Source of the DNA: Chlorobiota bacterium
Lineage (GTDB): Bacteria; Bacteroidota; Ignavibacteria; OLB7
Direction: 5' to 3'
Assembly (NCBI GenBank): GCA_016788565.1
Contig: JAEUSP010000128.1
Location: 1-56,422 of the forward strand
DNA length: 56,422 nt
This document shows positions 8,729 through 18,700 of the stretch, piece after piece. A program made the translations under genes and the position numbers. Each line of letters starts with the position of its first letter. Position 1 is the stretch's first letter. Under the pieces are notes generated by a model, which saw only the letters and a list, made by a program, of their open reading frames with translations, did not search any database and was not told the origin of the DNA.

Positions 8729-8822
8729 AGCCACGGTGAGTAATCGCCGCCTTGACGCGCCAGCATCGTTTTCACGATCAACTCTCACGGTAATTTTCAC
8801 AACGTCCTCCATCCAAATAGCT

Positions 8823-9362
8823 ATGAAGACATTTGCACAACTGCTTCTTGCCATGGCCTTCTTCCTTTGCTGCGCGGTTGCCAGCGCCCAGGAAGGTGAT
8901 GCCCCCCAGCCTTCCACCGATAACCCCCAAGTTGCCGCCGACACCATGGGCACGGCATTGGAGTATGAGTTCACGAAAGATTTCGACGTGGTGTTCAAAG
9001 CGGTGAAGCAGGGGTTGGAGAAAGCGGGATACGAAGTTGCCTACTCCAGCAAGAAACGCCTGCTGATTGAAACGGCCTACAAAAAGTTTGCCACCGAGGA
9101 TGATGATTTCTACGAAGTGATGTCGGTCTATGGCGATGTCCCCTACATCCGCTCGCCGGGATGGACGATTGGGCGGGGCAAAATCAACGTGACATTTGAG
9201 CAGTTCGAGGGGAACCGCGTGGCGGTGCGGGTGCTGGCAGTGCTCAGTGGCTACGAAAAACGGTTCACCAACCAGTGGCACTACTGGAAATCGAACGGCA
9301 AGCTGGAGGAAGAAGCGCTGGCCGCAATTGTGGAAGCTGTTGAGGCAGTGAAGGAGCCGTAA
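8823..9362 (+). CDS. Small exported protein, function unknown
   Basis: 179 residues. The start at 8823 gives a textbook signal peptide, MKTFAQLLLAMAFFLCCAVA then SAQ. The mature part begins acidic (EGDAPQPSTDNPQVAADTMG) and has one compact domain of about 130 residues with alternating strands and helices: YEFTKDFDVVFKAVKQGLEK, then VAYSSKKRLLIETAYKKF, then GKINVTFEQFEGNRVAVRVL. The layout (helix, strand with a turn at R/K, long strands) resembles small lipocalin/DUF4410-like exported proteins, but no family was recognised. It is followed at 9436 by a strong terminator, so it ends a transcription unit. Confidence 0.7.
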   Translation: MKTFAQLLLAMAFFLCCAVASAQEGDAPQPSTDNPQVAADTMGTALEYEFTKDFDVVFKAVKQGLEKAGYEVAYSSKKRLLIETAYKKFATEDDDFYEVMSVYGDVPYIRSPGWTIGRGKINVTFEQFEGNRVAVRVLAVLSGYEKRFTNQWHYWKSNGKLEEEALAAIVEAVEAVKEP

Positions 9363-9435
9363 CCCACGGATTGCACCGGGTGGATGGGAGCCACAATGCT
9401 CCTATCGTTTGCTGAAGAGGATTGACATTTTTTTC

Positions 9436-9519
9436 AACTGCACCGAAGTTTGTTGCCGGGCCATGCCACCGCATGGTGATACCATTGGGTGGTATGGCGG
9501 CTTCGGTGCAGTTTTTTTT
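9436..9519 (+). terminator. Large nested terminator hairpin with alternative inner folds
   Basis: The outer 13-bp arms AACTGCACCGAAG (9436-9448) and CTTCGGTGCAGTT (9501-9513) lead into a T run at 9512-9519. Inside, CCATGCCACC (9461-9470) can pair with GGTGGTATGG (9488-9497), closed by ATGGT-GAT-ACCAT. Alternatively two small hairpins form: CCATGC-CACC-GCATGG and ATACCA-TTGGG-TGGTAT. It begins 74 bp after the stop of the exported-protein gene. Confidence 0.8.
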
Positions 9520-9580
9520 GGCTCATCTCAAATTTCACGTTAGTGTGCGAAGGGGGAAGAAGAGCGTCTGCTTCTCGGTT

Positions 9581-9650
9581 CGGTGGCTCCGCTCATACTT
9601 CGACGGGGCTCAGCACGAGCGGGGACGCTGTTCGGTAGCTCGGATCATAT
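9581..9650 (+). repeat. REP-like intergenic palindrome, copy 3
   Basis: CGGTGGCTCCGCTCATACTT, then CGACGGGGCTCAGCACGAGCG and GGGACGCTGTTCGGTAGCTC, ending GGATCAT. It is nearly the same as copy 1 (298-364), including TTCTCGGTT upstream. The remaining 9651-9966 holds no supported gene; it must contain the promoter of the following giant gene, but no convincing promoter motif was seen. Confidence 0.75.
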
Positions 9651-9966
9651 TCTGCTCGCTAACTGTAGATGAGCCTTTCTTTTTTGTTTGGGCCGTTGGG
9701 TTTCCGCCAGCTGCAGGGCTTTCACTTGGCCGCTCACCGCTTGTTATTCCTTACCATTGGCCAATCACCTTCTTGAGAAACTTTAGCTATTTTGCCCGCC
9801 GATTGTTACGGCAGCGAATGGTATCACGGAGGGGGATAACTCTCCTACGGTTATGGTGTCATGGTGGCGCCGTATGCAGCCGTAGCTTCCGCGGTATTGC
9901 TTTGCGTTGCATCGGCTGCGGTGCACAAACTACGTTGAAGCCTTCTTGCCGAACCGAACTGACTCC

Positions 9967-12900
9967 ATGAGACTTTTCTACCGAATCTTTCTACTTCTTG
10001 CCGGCCTGTTTAGCGCGACCACGTTGCTAACCGCTGGCCCACGGATTGAAGTTCCCCCCTCGCAAGCGCTTGGTTTAGTGCTGTGTGATTCCGTCTTGGT
10101 TGACTCCGTTAAAGTCAAGAATACTGGCGATGCTGATCTTATCATCAGCAGCACAACGCTATCGCCAAGCGGCTCGGATTTCACCATCATCCGCCCTGTG
10201 GGTTCGTTTACGGTGCGCCGTGGCGATAGTATTTATGTGGTGGTTCGCCTGAAACCCAGCGGGCTTGGGCCACGCTCGGCCACCCTAACGGTGAACAGTA
10301 ACGACCCCAGCAACCCGCAACGAACGGTGGTGCTTTCGGGGGAACTGAAAGTTTACACTGCTTCGCTGGACACCACCGAGATTGACTTCGGGGAGATATG
10401 CACCAACACTATCGCCTACGATACCATCCATGTGATCTACGATGGTGGCATTGATGGCAGCATCGGGCAGATCACCCTAAGCAACGGGGCCGATGTTAAA
10501 ACCTTCCAGATTATCCGCCCCGACAGCACCTCCGAATCCCGCGCCCTGAAATCACAACGGGACACGCAGCAGGTCATCGTGGCCTTCAGTCCCATCCAGC
10601 CGGGGGCGTTCAGCAACGTTCTTCAGATTCCTGTGGGCCAGTGCAACCTGATCCTTCGGGTGAATGTTCGCGGAACCGCTATTGATATTGACGCACGGCT
10701 GAACTCGGCAACCAGTGTCAATTTCGGCAAAGTGCCGGTGGGGAGGCCGCCGGCGCAAACCCCTGTCACGTTGCAGCAGTGGGGCCGCTCCAGCGGAAGG
10801 ATTATTGACCTGTTCGTTCGCCCCCCGCAGTACGCCTCGGAGTTCATCCTCCCCATGGGAATTATTGGCCGCGTGTTGGGGCCATCGTTTGTGGAAACGT
10901 TCAACTTCAGCTACCGCCCAACCAAACTGCTGAAAATTGATAGCGCGTTTATGTGCATCGTCTTTGGCGGCGGTAGCTGCTTGGATACCGTCTGCGTGAA
11001 AGTCCAGGGCGAAGGGGTGGCCCCGCTTCTGCTGTTCGACCGCGCCCAGCTCTCCTACTCGGCAGATTCTTGCTCCGAGCCTGTCGAGAAAATTTTCGAC
11101 ACGGTGTATTTGCATAACTACGGGACCTATCCAGCAAACGTCGGGGCAGCCGGCAGTAATAATAGCCGCATCACCATTAAGGAGCCGCTGAACACCAACC
11201 TGATTCAACCCGGCGACTCGCTGCGGGTGGTGATTCAGATTGAGCCAACCAAAGCCGGGGCGACCACCGCAAAAATCACCCTGCCAACCGATGACCCCGA
11301 CTCCACAAAACGGCAAATGGTGATTGATATCACCCTGAAATTGGAAAGCACCGTCATCAAGTTGCTGCTTCCCGATAGCACGCCAGTTCCTTCCGGAATT
11401 GACTTCGGCACGGCCTACGGTTGCGGCCCGCGAACCGATACCTTCCGGCTGAAAAACGCCGGCACATTGCAGGCAGTGGTCAACGGCGGGTTTACGCAGG
11501 GAACAGCCTTCAAACTTTCCCCCCCACCACCCTATCCGCTGCTTGGGAATGCGGACACCGCCATTGCGGTGTTGTTCGATCCGCCAACCCCGGGTGAGTA
11601 CCGCGACACTCTTGTTTTGCAGAACGGAAGTTGCAGCGATCAAGTGATTCGTGTGGCGGTGGCGGGGCGGCGATACCAAGTTTCGCAGCAGGTTACCGGC
11701 ATTGATTTCGGCCCTGCGGTGGTGGGGCAAACCCGCTACGGTTCCTCCACCTTCATCAACACCAGCCAAACTCCGCTGGATACGAAAATGCGTGTGGTGG
11801 ATGCCTTCGTGCGCCCGCCAACGCCAGAGTTCGTGATCCCCTCCAAAGCTCAATTCCCGGTGGAGATTGCGCCGAACGAAGATTTCACGTTCGACCTGAT
11901 GTACCAGCCAAGCGGGCCAACAACCTCCGCTGCCGAACTCTGCTTCGTCACGGAAAACCCTTGCTTGGATACCATCTGCGTACCGATCAGCGGAGCGGGA
12001 GTGCAGTCGGATATTTTCGCCCGCCAAAGCGTGCTGAACTTCGGAACCCGCTTCACCTGCCAGGGGGATACCACGCTTCAATTAGCAATCCTGAACTTGG
12101 GGAACCTGCCGTTGCAGGTGCTGGATTTGGTGCTGGGCGACCCGGGGGCCGTGGCGTTCGAGCAAGTGACCCCGGTGACAAAACCGCACCAGCTTCAGCC
12201 GAAAGATTCATTGATGGTGACCTACCGATTCACCGCCGCAAAAGCCCCGGCGGATGGGATCATCACGGCAACGCTGAAAATTATCTCGGACGATTCCCGC
12301 CAGGACACCATCAACGTGCTGCTGACCGGCCGCCGCCGCAGCTACTCGGTAAGCGCGCCCGTTTCGGTGGATTTTGGACGGACGCTGGCGGGGGTTCCGC
12401 CATCGCCAACCCGCAACGTGACGCTGGTGAACAACTCACCCGACACCGTTCGGATTGACCGATTCGATATCCGCCCACCCTACTCCATCCTGCCACCCAT
12501 CCCATCCAAAATGGGACCCGGCGACACGGTGGTGCTGACAGTGGAGTTCACCCCCGCCGACACGTTGATCTACAACGACACGCTGCGGGTGATTTTTGGC
12601 GGGCTGTGCGTAGATACAACCACAACCCTGCTAACCGGCGAAGGCCGCCCACCAGTGGCCGGCTTCTCGGATATCATCATCCCCACCACCCTGACCGGCG
12701 CGCCGGGGGATACCATCCTGATCCCGATTATCCTGCAAGGCTCCAATCTGCTGGAGGAAGTTGGCGCAACAACCGTGCGGCTACGGCTACGCTACAACCA
12801 CTCCATGCTGGAACCGCTGCGCTTTGCCGACGGAACCGGAAGGTTCGGCAAACAGGAAGCGACCTCCATCGCAAGGGTTTTGAACCGGACGGTGCAGGGG

Positions 12901-13395
12901 GATGATATGCTGTTGACGCTGGAGCTTACCAACAACCCAATCCCCACCGCGCCCGACACGTTGGGGATGATTGAAGCCGCGGTGTTGCTGGGGAACAGCA
13001 CCACCACCCCAATCAGAATTGACTCGCTTGGATGGGCCGATGTGCTGATGAAGAACACTCAATCCGACGGGCTGTTCACCCTGAAAGGCTACTGCGATGC
13101 GGGGGGAAATCGCTTGCTGAAAGTATCCGGGGCGTTTGGGATTATCTCCATCAGCCCGAACCCGTTCAATCCTTCAACCGAGATTGTGTTCGAGACGGTG
13201 GAGCGCGGCCCAACAACGCTTGCCATCTACAACGCCGCAGGGCAACGGGTGGCAACCCTTGTGGACGGCCAGAACTTGCCGGTGCAAGCCCATGTCCGCT
13301 CGTGGAATGCTACTCAGTTCCCAAGCGGCCTGTACTACGCCGAACTAACAACCCCAACCCAACGAAGCCTGCGCCGATTGGTGTTGGCCAAATAA
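9967..13395 (+). CDS. Giant ASH-repeat surface protein with cohesin-like and T9SS sorting domains
   Basis: 1142 residues from ATG 9967 (signal peptide MRLFYRIFLLLAGLFSATTL to TAG). Eight Ig-like ASH units follow, many opening with a [I/V]DFG or LNFG strand (IDFGEICTN, VNFGKVPVG, IDFGTAYGC, IDFGPAVVG, LNFGTRFTC, VDFGRTLAG). Several close with paired cysteines (CLDTVCV, CLDTICV). A cohesin-like module (GAPGDTILIPIILQGSN onward) precedes a C-terminal T9SS domain (ISPNPFNPSTEIVFETV to RRLVLAK). The protein is collinear, unit for unit, with the C-terminal two thirds of 15797-20929. It is expected on the cell surface, where ASH and cohesin modules suggest adhesion or protein-protein assembly. No Shine-Dalgarno is visible. 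Confidence 0.87.
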   Translation: MRLFYRIFLLLAGLFSATTLLTAGPRIEVPPSQALGLVLCDSVLVDSVKVKNTGDADLIISSTTLSPSGSDFTIIRPVGSFTVRRGDSIYVVVRLKPSGLGPRSATLTVNSNDPSNPQRTVVLSGELKVYTASLDTTEIDFGEICTNTIAYDTIHVIYDGGIDGSIGQITLSNGADVKTFQIIRPDSTSESRALKSQRDTQQVIVAFSPIQPGAFSNVLQIPVGQCNLILRVNVRGTAIDIDARLNSATSVNFGKVPVGRPPAQTPVTLQQWGRSSGRIIDLFVRPPQYASEFILPMGIIGRVLGPSFVETFNFSYRPTKLLKIDSAFMCIVFGGGSCLDTVCVKVQGEGVAPLLLFDRAQLSYSADSCSEPVEKIFDTVYLHNYGTYPANVGAAGSNNSRITIKEPLNTNLIQPGDSLRVVIQIEPTKAGATTAKITLPTDDPDSTKRQMVIDITLKLESTVIKLLLPDSTPVPSGIDFGTAYGCGPRTDTFRLKNAGTLQAVVNGGFTQGTAFKLSPPPPYPLLGNADTAIAVLFDPPTPGEYRDTLVLQNGSCSDQVIRVAVAGRRYQVSQQVTGIDFGPAVVGQTRYGSSTFINTSQTPLDTKMRVVDAFVRPPTPEFVIPSKAQFPVEIAPNEDFTFDLMYQPSGPTTSAAELCFVTENPCLDTICVPISGAGVQSDIFARQSVLNFGTRFTCQGDTTLQLAILNLGNLPLQVLDLVLGDPGAVAFEQVTPVTKPHQLQPKDSLMVTYRFTAAKAPADGIITATLKIISDDSRQDTINVLLTGRRRSYSVSAPVSVDFGRTLAGVPPSPTRNVTLVNNSPDTVRIDRFDIRPPYSILPPIPSKMGPGDTVVLTVEFTPADTLIYNDTLRVIFGGLCVDTTTTLLTGEGRPPVAGFSDIIIPTTLTGAPGDTILIPIILQGSNLLEEVGATTVRLRLRYNHSMLEPLRFADGTGRFGKQEATSIARVLNRTVQGDDMLLTLELTNNPIPTAPDTLGMIEAAVLLGNSTTTPIRIDSLGWADVLMKNTQSDGLFTLKGYCDAGGNRLLKVSGAFGIISISPNPFNPSTEIVFETVERGPTTLAIYNAAGQRVATLVDGQNLPVQAHVRSWNATQFPSGLYYAELTTPTQRSLRRLVLAK

Positions 13396-13450
13396 GTGGA
13401 TGAACGTTGGAGTACGTGAGTTCGCCATTGGCCATTTCCATTAACCGACT

Positions 13451-13489
13451 CCCGATCCCCGACAACCAATCCCCGATTCCCGACAACCG
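13451..13489 (+). repeat. Two-unit direct repeat abutting the ompA-like start
   Basis: CCCGATCCCCGACAACCA (13451-13468) and CCCGATTCCCGACAACCG (13472-13489) are 18-nt units with a 21-nt period, ending 8 nt before the ATG at 13498. They leave no room for a Shine-Dalgarno. Similar CCCCGATCCCCGAC debris lies at 50333-50394. Confidence 0.6.
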
Positions 13490-13497
13490 AACCTTTC

Positions 13498-15612
<2,115 letters not shown>

Positions 15613-15690
15613 CATTCGCAATCGCCCCGATTCCCCCCCCTCCTTTTGATCAACGGCAGCCCGGTGAATACTCCGCTGTGCGCGCAACTG

Positions 15691-15716
15691 CTGGCTGGCA
15701 ACAACCTGCCAGCCAG
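15691..15716 (+). terminator. Stem-loop after the OmpA-like gene
   Basis: CTGGCTGGCA-ACAACC-TGCCAGCCAG is a perfect 10-bp stem 78 bp after the stop codon. Only a short weak T stretch follows, so it may terminate inefficiently or stabilise the 3' end. Confidence 0.55.
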
Positions 15717-15796
15717 TTAGGTTTCCCCCCTTCGGCGTGACTTCAGGCTTCGGGGAACATTGATAGATGAACACACTTGACCGACTGGCTACGATT

Positions 15797-18700
15797 ATGA
15801 AAACGGCCACCTTCTTTCTGCTGATGCTTGTCGCGCTGTGCGGCGCGGCAGTTGCCCAACCACAAATCAGCTACATCATTCCCGACATCGGCGCGCCGGG
15901 GATGAACACCTACGTGGAGATTATCGGCCCCACAACCGGAACCGCCAACTTCGGGTCCGATGGCCTGTATCCCAACAACCCCGGCGATGCTGTCCGCATT
16001 GAACCAAACACCGCTGCCGATGCCGCAAAAATTGTTGTTGGCCCTGTGGTGGTAAGCTGGTCGGGGCGGATGATTGCCACACAAGTGTTCGTCAAACCCG
16101 GCGTTGCCAACGGGATCGTTCAGCTGAAAGTGACCACCGGCGCAGGAAGCAGCACGGTGGATTTTGAGATTGTCACCCCGCAAAATCTTGGGTTGATCGG
16201 CAACGGCGTTTTGGATGCCGGCTCACCCACCAACGTCATCACCATCGGCTCGGGCGGAACCGCCGGAACCCGCTCCAAACGTGGGGCGATGATCGTCCAA
16301 AGCCTTACTCTGCAGAACGGAACGTTCACCGTTAGCACCACCGATACCGACCCCAGCACCCCCGGCAATCAAGGATTCCTGCCGTTTATTCTTATCAGCA
16401 AAAAGAACATTGCCATCAACTTCGATGCGACCCTGAAACTTGATGCCACCGGGCTGGACGGAGCCGCTGGCGGCGGCGGCGGCGGCGGAAAAGTGTGCGA
16501 CGGATTAAGCGGCAACAGCGGAACCAACGGCGGAAAAGGCTACACCGGCGGCGGCGGTGGCGGGCAGAACAATGCTTTGGGTGGCGACCAATACAACAAT
16601 CCCGGCGAGTCATCAGGAACCAGCGGAAGCGCGCTGAACCAAGCCAAAGGTGGCGGCGGAAATTCCAGCAACTGCGGCGGCCCAGAAGGGACCGGCGGCG
16701 GAACCGGCCACCCGTTCGGGAAAGGGGGGGATGGAGCCTGCGAAGGGTTGGTGAACGGGCAGTACGGCGGCGGTTCATCCGGCAATCAAACTCAAGCGGG
16801 CGGCGGCGGCGGCTACGGGGGCAGCGGTGCGGCCGGCGGAATAGCAAGCAGCAGTGGGAAGGTGAACGGGAATATCTATGTTGTTCCGGTGGCGGGTGGT
16901 TCCGGAGGTGGGGGAGGCAACCCGCAGTCGGTGAGCGGTTGCGCGGGGGAAGGTGGCGGTGCCGGCGGCGCGGTTGCGTTGTTTGCCAACGACATCATCA
17001 CAAACTCCGGCAGCATCTTTGCTCGCGGCGCAAACGCTACGGCAGGCACACCCGGCGCCGGCGGAGGCTCGGGCGGATACATTGGGCTTGGCTCCAAAAT
17101 TCAAGGGGCGTTTGGCGGGTCGGGAGACACCAAAGGGGGGAACGGAACCAGCGGCGGCGGAGCCGGCGGCCAGGGGCGCGCACGCTACGATGGCTTTGTT
17201 ACCAGCAACCTTACCGTCGCAAACTCCGCCAGCACCTACGTTGGGATTACCACCGACACCTTGACCTCGATGTGGCTGGGGGAACGTGCAATCACCGGAA
17301 CGCGGAACGGGGCAGGGTCGGATCAGATTCGCGTTTATATCCGCAACGACAACCCGAACGCACAATGGGTGCAGTTGCCACCGCCCGCATACAACGGGCG
17401 GTTGTGGTCCATCACCCCAACATTGGCGATGCTTCAGACCGGTTCGGCAACGGGAAATTTTTACGTCTGTGCAATGCAAGGCCCCTACACCGTCACGGCC
17501 GATCCGTTCACGCAGAATCCGCAATGGGTCCTCTCGCAGTCGGCAGCCGACATCGTGAACATCCAACTGATCCCCAAAATTAAAACCGACCAACAGCAGC
17601 TTACCATCGGCCTTGTGGTCTGCAACGAGGTGCTGTTGGATACGCTTGTCGTAACCAACGAAGGGGATGCGCCGCTAACGATCACCCCTTCGATCCTTGG
17701 CCCAAACCAAACTGACTTCACCATCCTTCCCCCCTACAACGCTGGGTTCACGGTTGCGCCGGGGAGCAGTGTGGAGCTTCAAGTTCGATTTGCTCCGGCG
17801 GTGTATGGCAACAAAACCGCAACCTTGCGCCTTGCCAACAACGACCCTCGCGCCGGAAAGAATCCGACCGACATCCCACTTGCCGGATCGCGCCGGCGGA
17901 TTGAGGCTTCGGTGAATAAAACACAGCTTGATTTTGGCCGGGTTTGCTTCGGGAAATGGAAAGAAGACAGTGTTGAGGTAACGTTCATCGGCGACGTAAG
18001 CGACCAGCTTGTTGGAATCCCCGCCGTGTTGGGCGCGCCGCAGCGCTTCAGCGTCACCGCCCCCGACGCAACCTCGCTTGACTTAAACGCCCCAACCGAC
18101 AAGAAATGGGTGCGGATTCGGTTCCAGCCGGATGGGTCGGGCACGTTCAACGACTCGGTCCGGATCAGCGTTGGCCAATGCACCATCCCGCTGATTGTGA
18201 AGCTGCGCGGCGAAGGGGTGGACACCCGTTTGGAGTTCCAACCGCAGCCGGATACGCTTCGGTTCCGGGAAGTGCTGAACACCACCTCCACCCCGCAAAG
18301 CATCACGATTCGTGGCAGGGGGACATCCAGAGGGACCATCACGAAAGTCTATTTGGATCCGCCGAACAGCGATTTCAGCATCCCGACATCGCTGGCCGGA
18401 ACAAACCTTGATCCACTGCAAACCAACGGCGGGGATGTGACATTCCGCCCAACAACAACGGCGGGTTATCCATACGTTGGCAACCTGTGCATTGTATTCG
18501 GAACCGAGTGTCCCGACACCATCTGCGTGCCGGTGACTGGCCAAGTCATCAACGCAAAACTGCTCCTCTCGCGCGATCAATTTCTGCTGGCAGCCGACAC
18601 CTGTTTGGACCCACCGCTTCCGGTGAGCGACACCTTCAAACTTTCCAACCCGGGAACAATTCCGGTGAAAATTTTGAACGTCACCACACAGTTCGGCGTG

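Noticed and set aside
8724-8822. Upstream-extended start of the exported 179-residue protein
   Set aside because: The extra 33 residues (MAATVSNRRLDAPASF...) would bury the signal peptide; the internal ATG at 8823 gives a standard one.
9422-9970. Open frame of 182 codons through the terminator and REP copy
   Set aside because: It begins in a stem-loop and its SVRWLRSYFDGAQHERG segment is translated repeat that also appears in the frame at 130-567. No signal or domain.
10552-12081. 509-codon minus-strand open frame inside the ASH/T9SS gene
   Set aside because: It is antisense to a gene with eight recognisable Ig units; no family features and no ribosome-binding site.
16495-17583. Arginine-rich plus-strand frame over the polyglycine region
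   Set aside because: It is the +1 frame of GGN-rich codons, which gives arginine-rich nonsense. The glycine-rich frame continues a signal-peptide-bearing gene.
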